Assembly (NCBI GenBank): GCA_031553505.1
Contig: JAVBLP010000022.1
Location: forward strand, 41,756-105,755
Source of the DNA: JAVBLP01 sp031553505
GTDB lineage: Bacteria > Elusimicrobiota > Endomicrobiia > Endomicrobiales > Endomicrobiaceae
Direction: 5' to 3'
Length of the DNA: 64,000 nucleotides
Shown: positions 35,534 to 45,978 of the stretch, piece by piece
How the letters are laid out: each line of letters opens with the position of its first letter
Numbering within the stretch: the first letter of the stretch is position 1
The notes under the pieces: model-generated
What the model was told of the DNA's origin: nothing
What the model saw: only the letters and a program-made list of their open reading frames with translations
The model's database searches: none
Position numbers and translations under genes: made by a program

Positions 35534-36058
35534 CAATAAACTTAAAAAATATTAGTTTAATTGATACTGCGGGCTATGTTTGTGAATTTTTGATTGAAAA
35601 CGGAGCAGAAGTTATTCTTGTCGGCGGCGCCTGCGTATCGGCGTATACCGATAATAAGTATCTTTCTAACGATTTTGATTTAGTTTGCAGCCAAACATTG
35701 AGAGATATTGAGCCTGTTTTAGAAAAAATAGGTAGGGCGTTTATTTGTTAATAAAAACAGCGATTTTGTTTTGGATTTTGTGCCGCCGCCCGTTATGATA
35801 GCGCAAGAGCATATTACGCGCAAAGAAACAATAAAAACAAATTTTGGAAGATTGAACTTGTTAACCCCTACAGATTGTATCAAAGACAGGCCTGCAGGTT
35901 ATTATTTTTGGAATGACCCTCAAAGCTTTGAGCAGGCTTTGCTTGTTTATAAAGCCGGAAAAGAGAAAGTTGATTTAAAAAATATAGAAAAATGGTCAAA
36001 ATCGGAGAATTCGGAAGGTAAATTCAAACTGTTTTTAGAAAAAATAAAGAATTTATAG
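35530..36058 (+). pseudogene. Frameshifted nucleotidyltransferase-like gene
   Basis: Two frames together make one protein of about 175 aa. The first (35530-35751) has GGACVSAYTDNKYLSNDFD, the GG...DxD signature of minimal nucleotidyltransferases, and stops at TAA 35749-35751. The second is one base ahead and continues GRLFVNKNSDFVLDFVPPP, KDRPAGYYFWNDPQSFEQAL and VDLKNIEKWS, which matches, as I remember it, the C-terminal half of small AbiEii-like nucleotidyltransferases. The junction is near 35730-35740 (GGTAGGGCG), consistent with one inserted base. It is translationally coupled to the winged-helix gene. A sequencing error is possible; otherwise the gene is inactivated or needs frameshifting. 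Confidence 0.72.
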
Positions 36059-36074
36059 TTTATGGTTAAAAATC

Positions 36075-36109
36075 ATACCGCCCTGTGTAAAAACAGGGCG
36101 GTATTTTTG
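36075..36109 (+). terminator. Terminator after the nucleotidyltransferase pseudogene
   Basis: ATACCGCCCTGT (36075-36086) and ACAGGGCGGTAT (36093-36104) form a perfect 12-bp stem with a GTAAAA loop, followed by TTTT. The core resembles the ppdK terminator. Confidence 0.9.
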
Positions 36110-36144
36110 ATTGTGAAAAAATTGAAAAAAGTACTGAAAAATCA

Positions 36145-36172
36145 TTGAAAAAGCGAAAATAAAAGCTATGCT
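36145..36172 (+). promoter_or_regulatory. Promoter of the second giant gene, near-leaderless
   Basis: TTGAAA (36145-36150) and TATGCT (36167-36172) with a 16-bp spacer. The ATG is only 10 nt after the -10 box and no Shine-Dalgarno sequence is present, so the mRNA would have almost no leader. Confidence 0.5.
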
Positions 36173-36182
36173 ATTGTAAATT

Positions 36183-39100
36183 ATGAATCTAAAAAAGATA
36201 ATAGCTTTAGGCGTATCAATAGTTTTTTTATTTAACATAGCGGCGCAGCCCGTTTACGGTTCTTCTATTCCCGGACCATTATCTTCATATAAGTTAAATC
36301 AAAATTTTACGGTTAACTATTTTAATGGTACAAGCGATAATATTGTAATGCTCGTGCAGGATTTGCACTGCCATTACGACACTCAAAATAAAATAGCGCA
36401 ACTGCTGCAAAGCATATCGCAAAACGTGCATTTCAATAAAATTTACGCGGAAGGATTATCGGAAAACGTAAATGATAATTTCATAAAAAATCTTCCTGAA
36501 AACATAAAAGTTCCGCTTATAGAAAGCTTATTTAAAGAAAACAGAATAAGCGGCGCGGAATATTTTTTCTTAAAAACGGATAAAAACACTCCTGTTTATG
36601 CCCTTGAAGATGAAAAACTGTATAAAGATAACGGCGAAAGGCTTGCTTACATACTAAGCACGCAGCGGGAGGTCGGCAAAATAATACGCGGTATGGAGCA
36701 TGAAATTAAAGATTTGCGAAGAAATAAGCTGACAAACGCAAATAAAAAACTATTTTCGGTACTGCTAAAATATGAAAACGGCAAAATCAACCAACGCGGA
36801 TATTATAAATATCTTTACGGGCAGGCTGAAAAATTAAAAATAAGCTTTGATAATTACCCAAACTTCATAAAGTTTGCAAACCTTCCGGAAAGCATTAACT
36901 ATAAAAAAGCAAATAAAGAACTTAAAAACTGGATGGAAACTGCAAAAAACACGCTGCCTTACAGCGTTTATAGCGCGCTTATGCAAAGCGAAGTATATGA
37001 AAACGTATTAAAAACCAGCAAAGATTACAGTATAGATATGTCGCAGTATCCGGAACTCGCAAAGTCAATAGCGGCTTATGAATATGCCAATAATACCGAT
37101 TTTTTAAAGCTTTATAATGAAGAAACACACTTGATAAATCAAGTATTTATTAAAAATACAAGAAATGATGAAACAGAAGCAATGGTTTTAAGCCTTGCGT
37201 TTGAAAAACTTAAAAAATTTATGGCAAATAAGGCTACAGACGCGGATTACCGCTACATTGAAGAGTTTTCTTTTGACTATTTTGAAGAGCTTTGGGCCAA
37301 TAATATCGGCGGTTTAACTTTTAATAATCTCTCCGAATATATTGAAATGTACAATACCTATTATGACGCAAACAACAAAAGAAATATTGAGTTTGCAAAC
37401 AGAATAGAGTCCGGAATAAACAAAAAATCCAAAAATATAACTGTGGCAATAACCGGCGGTTTCCATACCGAAGAGTTAAAGCAATTGCTTTTAGGCAAAG
37501 GTTTTGGCGTAGCGGTACTGACGCCTAAAATAAGCGGCGGCATAAAACAAGCCGAAAAACAGTATATAAAGTACTTTAATGAGCAGTTTCATGCCAAAAC
37601 GGCATCCGCAATGCTTGGCGCATACCAACTGGAACTGTTTATTCAGGGCAAGCCTAATGAGCTTTTACAAACTTTAGGCGCGGCGCACAGACTTCACAGC
37701 ACAAAAGCTTTTGGCAGCGACACTCTGGAAGACGTACTGCAAAAAATAGTTGAAGCGTACAATCAAAATAATGACAAAAAAATAGCCATATCCGAAATCA
37801 ATAGCAAAAAAGACATATCGGCAGTATTAAAAACAAAAGATAAAACGATAAACATAACAATATATAAAACCGGTAAAGTTGAAGTAGCGGATAATAATGC
37901 CGCTTCCGCTGTTAAAAAAAGAAGAATAATACCATTATCTCTACTGCAAATACTAAAAACGGCGTTTTTGCTGCCGCTTTTGCCCATCATTGGCATACCC
38001 TCTTTAAATAATAACGGCAAAAAAACTGCCGGCAGGGAAAGGTTTTTAAAGCTTTTTAGGAATTCAAGCGGAGTGCTTGAGCAGAAAAATGAAAGTACTT
38101 TAATAATGCGTGCCGCTTTTAACGAACTTGAACTGGTAACAAAAGAAAAACTTGGAAACGGAATGTCAAAAGGAATAGCAAGGCTAAACGGCGCTGAAGT
38201 ATTTGACTGGATTATAAGAGACGGCGAAATAAAAGTATTAGAAGAAGATAATGAAACCGTTGCTGCGACTATTTCGCAAATATCAGGAAGGGAAGTCACG
38301 GAAGAAGGATTAGAAAAAGAGCAAATTTTAGAGTTAAATAAAGATTATTCGGTAGATATTAAGAATTATGCCAAGAATGTGTTTGTTGTGGAAATAAAGC
38401 TATTTGGATCCGGCGATTATTATGCGATAGAAATGCCTAAAAGGGAAACAGTATCCGGAAAAACGTCAAAATTTGAGCTGATGGAAGGCGCGAGAGCACA
38501 TAGTAATAACAGGTATAAAGGCGGCAACGGGTTTAAAGTTTATTTTACAAATGGTATTTACGATGTTGAGTTTTTTGTTGAAGATCGGACAAAAGTAACG
38601 CACGTAGTAGTATATGACGTTGAAACCGGTGAAGTTGTGGAAGAAATAACACCTGCGCTTGTAAGAAACGCAGCCGGCAAGCTTCTGTTAACGTATTTTA
38701 AGAGGCTCCCTGCGTATAAATTAAAACATCTGCTTGCTAATGAAGAAGTATTTACGGTTGAAGGTGCTGACGTGAGGAACGGAGAGATACGCATTGGCGG
38801 CAAAGTGCTTTTAGTGAATAAGCAGTATAACGGGCAAAAAGCTATAGTTAAATTTGAGAACGGCGAAGCAAAAGATGTAATTATTACTGAAAAATCAATA
38901 TCTTTTGAAGATAAGGCGGCAAGGCAGGCGGATGCCGCTGCAGCTAAACAAGAAAAATACGGAGAAAACGGAGTAATGGCTATCATAAGAAATGCCAATG
39001 GGGATATTGTCGGAAGATATCCGCCTTCTAAAAGTTTAACCGCAATGGCAGGCTATATTGACGGGAACGGTACGGTTGAAGATTTTTTTGTCAAAGCAGA

Positions 39101-41486
39101 TTTAAAAGCGCAATATCCATATATACCGGTTACCTTTAAAAATAGAAGCGAGCATTATTTTTTAAGTTCATCGGAAATAAAATATTTAAAATCTTTGCCT
39201 GAAAATGAGCGTTTTGTGACATTTCAATTAAGTTACGGCAAAGATAAAAAGTTAAAGATGAAAATGTTAAAAGCGACCGGGGAAGAGATAGAACCTTGGA
39301 CTGTAGTAAGCGATGCGGAAGGGAATGAGACTGTCAGTTATCAATCTTCGCACAGAAACATGACTGAAGGGGCAGTGGCTTCCGTAAACGGTAACGGAAT
39401 GGTCAAAGATTATTTAGTATCGACAAGCTTAGATATCAGAAGGCCGTATATTTACATTGCTTTTAGATCTGATGAAGATGCAAAGTATTATTTAAGCCCC
39501 GCGGAAGTAGAATATTTGCGCGGATTGCCGAAAGAAGAACGTTTTGCGACTTTAAAATTAAGTTATGATGCAAAAAAAGATAAGGAAATTCAAATAAAGA
39601 TGTTAAAGGCGAACGGCGAGCCAATAGAGCGTTGGTCTGTTATAAAAAACGCCGAAGGGGATATTGTAAGCACATTCCAGTCTTCCAGAAGAATGCTTAA
39701 CAAGGCAATGGATCCAATATATGGAAACGGAGTAATTGAAGATTATTTGATAACTGTGGATTTAGACAGTAAACCGAGTATTGGCATTTCATTTAAATCT
39801 AAAGAATCAGCTAAATCAACACAGTCAACATACCAGCTTGCCGCAAGGGAAATAGCGTTTTTCCGCGCTTTGCCTGAAAAAGAACGTTTTGCATCTTTAA
39901 AATTAAGTTATGACGGAGATAAAACCGGCAAAATGAAAATAGAATTAACATCTGTTTTTGAAACTGAGATCAAAAACGGCAAAATAACCGTAGGCAGTAT
40001 GGCATTTTTCGTAGATCCAAAATATAATGGGCGAAAAGCCGCGGTAAAGCTGGAAAACAGAAAAATAAAAGAAATACTTATTTCAGGGCAGCCGATAGAT
40101 TTTTTAGAAGATGAAACAGGGAAAATAGTGATAACTGATGCGCAACACCCGGAAGAAAAGCCGAAAGTATTCTTTCCTTGGAACAGTTCGTCAAGCATTC
40201 CTCAAGACCTGCCGGATTTCGGAAAAGGGAAATATATAATTAAAGGCAGCGCGGCAAAAGATAAAAATGGAAGGGTTAATTTTCCAGGAATTACGGACAA
40301 GAGAAATTATAAGGAGCTTGCTGCTTTAGTTAGGGCTTCCGAAGAAAACGGCGAGATAAAAGGCGTTCCGGTAATGATAGAAGCGCATTACGGAAGAGTA
40401 GAAAGGATTTTTATAGAAAATAAAGAGACTGGAAAATATGATGATATGATATTTGAATCAGAGCAAAGAAAGATAACGGTAACAAACCGGAAAACCGGGG
40501 AGAAGAGAGAGTATGTGGTCTGGCACGGCGCTAAAGGCACGCCCGCGGGATTGAAAGGGGATATTAAGAAAGGGGAATATTTAATTGAAGGCGTCTTGGC
40601 GGAAAACAAAGGCGGTTATATGAAGTTTACGGGAGTAGAACAGAAAGGCGCTTTGAAACTTGCCGCCCTTGTAAAGGCTTCCGAAGAAAACGGAGAAATA
40701 AAAGGCGTTCTGATATCAATGGCAACAAAAAACGGAGAAATACAAGAAGCTTTTGCGCTAAATGAGAAAACCGGAAAATATGACATCCTGGTATACAAAC
40801 GTATCTGCCAAGAAATAAAAATAACAAACAAGGTGACGGGAGAAATTAAAATTTGTCAGAGTTGGGATAAATTTTTGCGCGCTCCCAAAGGCTCAATCGA
40901 TATGAGCGAAGGGGTTTATGAAATTGAAGGGGTTTTAAGCGAAAGCACAGAGGGAGTGGTTGGTTTATCCTTCCATGGAATTGAGGATAGAAGAAAATTT
41001 ATAAAACTTGGCAAACTTGTCAAAATATCTGAAGAAGGCGGGGTATTGATTTCAATAGAAACCCAGGATGGCAAAATACAAAAAGTTTTTGCCAAAAATA
41101 CGGAAACAGCCAAGTACGATATTGTAATTTTTGATGAATTGGGAGATTTAATAAATAGTAGTAAAATCAATGAAAATATTGAAATTAAAGTAAAAGCGAT
41201 GCTGTCAGGTGCGGTGCCTGTAAACAGTAAAAACGGCATTGAAGCGCTAAAAGCTTACGCGGTTGAATCTTATAGGCAAAACGATAAAGAAACACTCGGA
41301 AAAATCATTGAATTATTAAAAAACAATTTTGATATGGCTGACAGCGCGTTTTTACAAAAAACTTTGGTAGTTTTGTTAAAACTTGACCGCTTTATGGATA
41401 TTGCCTGCAGTAAAAACGTTGATATGGGCGTCTTGACAGGCGGCGTAAACTCCAATATAGTGCTTAGCCTGCTGTCCGCGGCTTAA
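36183..41486 (+). CDS. Giant exported repeat protein
   Basis: 1767 aa; I do not recognise the whole. A signal peptide (MNLKKIIALGVSIVFLFNIA, likely cut near Ala/Gly 26) leads into a domain of about 400 residues with VQDLHCHYDTQ (His62, His64), IYAEG (Glu90) and ITGGFHTEEL (His428), which recalls the TIKI/TraB/ChaN group of metal-binding hydrolase-like folds; that link is tentative. A hydrophobic stretch lies near 590-615. Then come repeats: type A, about 110 aa, three copies (near 931, 1040, 1150; signature LPE.ERF..LKLSYD); type B, about 50 aa, two copies (near 859 and 1259; YNG.KA.VK.EN); type C, about 115 aa, three copies (near 1330, 1444, 1559; ASEENGEIKGV). It is probably periplasmic or on the cell surface. 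Confidence 0.8.
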   Translation: MNLKKIIALGVSIVFLFNIAAQPVYGSSIPGPLSSYKLNQNFTVNYFNGTSDNIVMLVQDLHCHYDTQNKIAQLLQSISQNVHFNKIYAEGLSENVNDNFIKNLPENIKVPLIESLFKENRISGAEYFFLKTDKNTPVYALEDEKLYKDNGERLAYILSTQREVGKIIRGMEHEIKDLRRNKLTNANKKLFSVLLKYENGKINQRGYYKYLYGQAEKLKISFDNYPNFIKFANLPESINYKKANKELKNWMETAKNTLPYSVYSALMQSEVYENVLKTSKDYSIDMSQYPELAKSIAAYEYANNTDFLKLYNEETHLINQVFIKNTRNDETEAMVLSLAFEKLKKFMANKATDADYRYIEEFSFDYFEELWANNIGGLTFNNLSEYIEMYNTYYDANNKRNIEFANRIESGINKKSKNITVAITGGFHTEELKQLLLGKGFGVAVLTPKISGGIKQAEKQYIKYFNEQFHAKTASAMLGAYQLELFIQGKPNELLQTLGAAHRLHSTKAFGSDTLEDVLQKIVEAYNQNNDKKIAISEINSKKDISAVLKTKDKTINITIYKTGKVEVADNNAASAVKKRRIIPLSLLQILKTAFLLPLLPIIGIPSLNNNGKKTAGRERFLKLFRNSSGVLEQKNESTLIMRAAFNELELVTKEKLGNGMSKGIARLNGAEVFDWIIRDGEIKVLEEDNETVAATISQISGREVTEEGLEKEQILELNKDYSVDIKNYAKNVFVVEIKLFGSGDYYAIEMPKRETVSGKTSKFELMEGARAHSNNRYKGGNGFKVYFTNGIYDVEFFVEDRTKVTHVVVYDVETGEVVEEITPALVRNAAGKLLLTYFKRLPAYKLKHLLANEEVFTVEGADVRNGEIRIGGKVLLVNKQYNGQKAIVKFENGEAKDVIITEKSISFEDKAARQADAAAAKQEKYGENGVMAIIRNANGDIVGRYPPSKSLTAMAGYIDGNGTVEDFFVKADLKAQYPYIPVTFKNRSEHYFLSSSEIKYLKSLPENERFVTFQLSYGKDKKLKMKMLKATGEEIEPWTVVSDAEGNETVSYQSSHRNMTEGAVASVNGNGMVKDYLVSTSLDIRRPYIYIAFRSDEDAKYYLSPAEVEYLRGLPKEERFATLKLSYDAKKDKEIQIKMLKANGEPIERWSVIKNAEGDIVSTFQSSRRMLNKAMDPIYGNGVIEDYLITVDLDSKPSIGISFKSKESAKSTQSTYQLAAREIAFFRALPEKERFASLKLSYDGDKTGKMKIELTSVFETEIKNGKITVGSMAFFVDPKYNGRKAAVKLENRKIKEILISGQPIDFLEDETGKIVITDAQHPEEKPKVFFPWNSSSSIPQDLPDFGKGKYIIKGSAAKDKNGRVNFPGITDKRNYKELAALVRASEENGEIKGVPVMIEAHYGRVERIFIENKETGKYDDMIFESEQRKITVTNRKTGEKREYVVWHGAKGTPAGLKGDIKKGEYLIEGVLAENKGGYMKFTGVEQKGALKLAALVKASEENGEIKGVLISMATKNGEIQEAFALNEKTGKYDILVYKRICQEIKITNKVTGEIKICQSWDKFLRAPKGSIDMSEGVYEIEGVLSESTEGVVGLSFHGIEDRRKFIKLGKLVKISEEGGVLISIETQDGKIQKVFAKNTETAKYDIVIFDELGDLINSSKINENIEIKVKAMLSGAVPVNSKNGIEALKAYAVESYRQNDKETLGKIIELLKNNFDMADSAFLQKTLVVLLKLDRFMDIACSKNVDMGVLTGGVNSNIVLSLLSAA

Positions 41487-41489
41487 AAC

Positions 41490-41518
41490 TTCCAATCAAA
41501 TAATAAAAATGTTATAAT
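41490..41518 (+). promoter_or_regulatory. Promoter of the OmpA-family gene, leaderless
   Basis: A consensus TATAAT (41513-41518) ends 6 nt before the ATG at 41525; a weak -35 (TTCCAA, 41490-41495) is 17 bp upstream. Transcription would begin at or next to the start codon, and no Shine-Dalgarno site is visible. Confidence 0.5.
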
Positions 41519-41524
41519 ACCTGC

Positions 41525-42718
41525 ATGAAAAAAATTACAACTGTATTATCAATCATTTTTGCGTTTTTTTGTTTTTCTTACGCAGCCGGCCAGCCGGCAA
41601 AACCTTCCTTGAATGTCGTAGTGGAAAATGCCCTTTTTTCCCCGTCTGCTAAAATCAGCGATGGCATGGTTTTTATACCTGAAATACAAAATGTGAAGAA
41701 AACAAAACTTTGGTTTTTAACTATCCGCAATGAGAAAGGCAAAAAAGCCAAAGAAATAATTGAAAAAAATACAGAACCGCATAAAGTTGTTTGGGACGGC
41801 CTTTTATCTTCCGGCAAAATTGCTGATGACGGCATATATTCCTATAAATTCTTTGTAAAAAGCGATAAAGGCGATATCGTTGTTGAAAATTCAGACCTTA
41901 TAATAGATACAACCCCGCCTTTTATATCAATAAAAGTTGCCGATGACGTATACCTTATTAAACAGGACGACGGCCAAATAAACAAAAATATAAGCATATA
42001 TTTAAGTGCCGGCGATGAAAACGGTATAGATTTCAAAAACAGTTCGCTTAAAGTTTTGAATTATAATGATAAAGACGTCAAAAATTTCATTTTTCAGGAT
42101 AAAATACCGGATTATGTTTCTTGGGACGGCGTAGATGACGTTTACGGGCTGCCGCTTCCAAACGGCAACTATAAGATAGTTCTTAAAGTGGCTGATACCG
42201 CGGGCAATGTATCCCAAATTGAAAGCGTAATTTCAATAGCGCCGATGCCTAAAGACGCTGAACCTGAAAAAGAAGAGATAGTTATTAAAGAAGAAGACAG
42301 AGGGCTTGTTATTAATCTTTCCAGCAAGGTTTTATTTGATACGGATAAAAGCGAAGTTAAGGCGGAAGCGCAAAAATCTTTAGATGAAGTTTCGGCAATA
42401 CTTAAGGTTTACCCTAAAAATAATGTTCTTATAGAAGGGCATACGGACAATACCGGCACAAAACAAAGGAATGAAAAGCTTTCTTTGGAGCGCGCTCAGG
42501 CGGTTTTTGACTATTTTGCGGGCAAAGGGATTGACGGCGAAAGAATGAAGATATTTGGATATGGCGATACAAAGCCAGTCGTTTCCAATGCCACCGACCG
42601 CGGCAAAGAGCAGAACCGCCGCGTGGAAATCGTTATACTTAAAATGGAATCTGAGAACCAGCAAACAGCTATAAATGAAGTTACGCAAGACTCTTCTACG
42701 GTAAAAACGGATAAATGA
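41525..42718 (+). CDS. OmpA-family peptidoglycan-associated protein
   Basis: 397-aa exported protein. Its signal peptide is MKKITTVLSIIFAFFCFSYAAG. Residues about 30-240 contain two FlgD-like immunoglobulin folds with the pattern VVWDGLLSSGKIADDGIYSY and SWDGVDDVYGLPLPNGNY. The C-terminal OmpA domain (about 255-375) has FDTDKSEV, LIEGHTDNTGT and GKEQNRRVEIVI, with the conserved Asp and Arg that bind diaminopimelate of peptidoglycan. There is no beta-barrel, so it probably links an envelope structure to the cell wall. It overlaps the next gene by ATGA. Confidence 0.9.
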   Translation: MKKITTVLSIIFAFFCFSYAAGQPAKPSLNVVVENALFSPSAKISDGMVFIPEIQNVKKTKLWFLTIRNEKGKKAKEIIEKNTEPHKVVWDGLLSSGKIADDGIYSYKFFVKSDKGDIVVENSDLIIDTTPPFISIKVADDVYLIKQDDGQINKNISIYLSAGDENGIDFKNSSLKVLNYNDKDVKNFIFQDKIPDYVSWDGVDDVYGLPLPNGNYKIVLKVADTAGNVSQIESVISIAPMPKDAEPEKEEIVIKEEDRGLVINLSSKVLFDTDKSEVKAEAQKSLDEVSAILKVYPKNNVLIEGHTDNTGTKQRNEKLSLERAQAVFDYFAGKGIDGERMKIFGYGDTKPVVSNATDRGKEQNRRVEIVILKMESENQQTAINEVTQDSSTVKTDK

Positions 42719-43599
42719 AAAAAAATCTCTTTGTAATCTTTCTTCTTGTCATACTCTTCTTTGGTATGGTTTTTGCGGCATATCTTATCGGTTTTAAGCT
42801 GTATTTTAACAGCGGCAAACTGTCAAGAATGGCAAAGAAAACTATAAGAACTACTTTTCAGCGAGAAGCAACTATCGCAAAAATTACTATATCTCCTTTC
42901 GGGACTCTGAAAATTGACAGTTTTGCAATGGCCGCCAAAGGCGGTTTCGGCAAGGGCACGGTTTTTTCATTTAATAGTATGGAAAGCAAGATTAATATAA
43001 TACAAATGTTTCGCAGGCAGTTTATGATTGATGATACATATATTGATGGCATTAAATTAAATTTGAATTATGAAAACCATAGGAAGTTTAATTACGCTAA
43101 TTTCTTTGCAAATGTTAAATACCTTAAAATGAACAGCGGTGCAAAGCAGGGACTTTTTAAGAAAATCGAACTGAAAAATATCCGGACGGATAATGGAAGT
43201 GTTAAAGTAAAAACCGATTCCGGAGAGTTTGTATTTAAAAATATTTCTATCCATTCGAATATGTTTAATTTGGAAAATAATTTTACGGGGAAGGTTTCAT
43301 TTGATTTTGCATACGGCAGTTTTGCGTCATCTGCAGATTGCGATTTTGAATGGAGTAAAAATGACAATATAATTTTTGTAAATAATTTGGTTACGCGAAA
43401 TAATGAAATTTCCGCCGAAGGTAAAATAAAGCTTTTGCAGGACGGTTCCGCCGACTTGGAATATGTCGCAAGAGTGAATATGCAAAGCGTAATAAGCTTG
43501 TCAGGCGCTGCGGATTTATTTAAAACGGGAGCGTATCCTGTTGACATGGAAGATATAATAATATATTATCCATCAGGCAGTGAAAAGCAAGTTTTGTAA
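42715..43599 (+). CDS. AsmA-like membrane-anchored protein
   Basis: 294-aa protein with an N-terminal anchor (about 4-27, LFVIFLLVILFFGMVFAAYL) and a periplasmic region rich in alternating beta strands. The first 110 residues (IAKITISPFGTLKIDSFAM, then MFRRQFMIDDTYIDGIKLNL) fit the AsmA N-terminal pattern of chorein-like lipid-transfer proteins. It is much shorter than full AsmA (about 600 aa), so the groove would be short. It is translationally coupled to the OmpA-family gene. Family confidence is moderate. No terminator separates it from the rRNA promoters. Confidence 0.6.
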   Translation: MKKNLFVIFLLVILFFGMVFAAYLIGFKLYFNSGKLSRMAKKTIRTTFQREATIAKITISPFGTLKIDSFAMAAKGGFGKGTVFSFNSMESKINIIQMFRRQFMIDDTYIDGIKLNLNYENHRKFNYANFFANVKYLKMNSGAKQGLFKKIELKNIRTDNGSVKVKTDSGEFVFKNISIHSNMFNLENNFTGKVSFDFAYGSFASSADCDFEWSKNDNIIFVNNLVTRNNEISAEGKIKLLQDGSADLEYVARVNMQSVISLSGAADLFKTGAYPVDMEDIIIYYPSGSEKQVL

Positions 43600-43606
43600 A
43601 AAACGC

Positions 43607-43635
43607 TTGACATGTTTTTTGAATTGTGATATAAA
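43607..43635 (+). promoter_or_regulatory. rRNA promoter P1
   Basis: TTGACA (43607-43612), 17 bp, TATAAA (43630-43635). The surrounding bases closely match the rplJ promoter at 50829-50857. Confidence 0.8.
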
Positions 43636-43668
43636 GTGCGGGTTCCAAAGTTCTTTATAAAAAAATGT

Positions 43669-43697
43669 TTGACAAAAAAAATAAATTGTGATATAAC
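43669..43697 (+). promoter_or_regulatory. rRNA promoter P2
   Basis: TTGACA (43669-43674), 17 bp, TATAAC (43692-43697). The spacer ends TTGTGA, as in P1. Confidence 0.8.
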
Positions 43698-43754
43698 TTT
43701 CAAGCGCAAAAAGAAACAAGCTTGCGCGCTTTGGAAAAGATCTTTAAAAAATAC

Positions 43755-43783
43755 TTGACAGAAAAAATTAATTGTTGTATATT
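43755..43783 (+). promoter_or_regulatory. rRNA promoter P3
   Basis: TTGACA (43755-43760), 17 bp, TATATT (43778-43783). Confidence 0.78.
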
Positions 43784-43805
43784 GTTCTGGTTGCAAAGAA
43801 AGTAC

Positions 43806-43834
43806 TTGACAAATTTTTTGAAATGTTGTTTAAT
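43806..43834 (+). promoter_or_regulatory. rRNA promoter P4
   Basis: TTGACA (43806-43811), 17 bp, TTTAAT (43829-43834). It is the promoter nearest to 16S, leaving a leader of about 345 nt. Confidence 0.72.
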
Positions 43835-43840
43835 TAGCAA

Positions 43841-44186
43841 GTTGTCAAAAAAGCTCTTTTGTATTAAAAATAGAAAAAGTAAAATTCTAACAGAAAGATA
43901 CACCTTATAGTTCCAAGGGTTATAAGACTCTCCATCAAGGGCACCCTAACTAAATAAAGAATAATATTAAAGTCTTTGCTGAAAAAAGCGAAAAAAGCAA
44001 AGGTTGTAATATTTTTCTCTGTAAAGTTCTTTGAAAACTAAATAACACGCAGACAAGCGCCTCATAAAATGAGGCAATCATGTAATTCAAGGGTCATTTG
44101 TAAAAATCAATTCGCTATACATTATATATGTGTAGCCTAGAGTAGTATCAGTAATTAAGAGCTTATTAACAAATCTCTATAAATTA
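43841..44186 (+). promoter_or_regulatory. rRNA leader with hairpin and boxA
   Basis: This gene-free stretch is the transcribed 5' leader of the rRNA operon. It holds a hairpin, CTTTGCT (43974-43980) with AGCAAAG (43996-44002), and a boxA-like antitermination site, GTTCTTTGAAAACT (44026-44039). I see no credible protein gene in it. Confidence 0.7.
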
Positions 44187-45707
<1,521 letters not shown>

Positions 45708-45882
45708 TAAGGAGTAAATACACGTTTAAGCTTCGCGCTTACGGGGTATTAACGGTCGATTCTTGAATTATAACATTCGGGATTGTCCGATTTTTGTGGG
45801 GCGTTTATTTGTGTGTTATTTAGTTTTATTTTTATTATAGCGAAGACTATATCTCAAGGGCGATATATAGAGTTTGTGAAAC

Positions 45883-45956
45883 GGGCCTATAGCTCAGTTA
45901 GTCAGAGCGCACCCCTGATAAGGGTGAGGTCTGTGGTGCAACTCCACATAGGCCCA
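45883..45956 (+). tRNA. tRNA-Ile (GAT)
   Basis: The cloverleaf is complete: acceptor GGGCCTA with TAGGCCC, D stem GCTC/GAGC, anticodon stem CACCC/GGGTG with GAT at 45917-45919, and T stem TGTGG/CCACA. CCA is not encoded. The T loop reads TGCAACT, so position 55 is G instead of U; the D loop reads AGTTAGTCA, so position 18 is A instead of G. This is the pair that normally joins the two loops. Confidence 0.95.
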
Positions 45957-45978
45957 TCAGTTGTAAGACTGATGTAAA

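Noticed and set aside
36183..41486. Repeats as a CRISPR array or a DNA satellite
   Set aside because: The repeats are seen at protein level with diverged DNA and lie in one open frame. No CRISPR array is present in the window.
43722..43910. 62-codon open frame in the rRNA leader
   Set aside because: It spans promoters P3 and P4 and has no family resemblance or proper ribosome-binding site.
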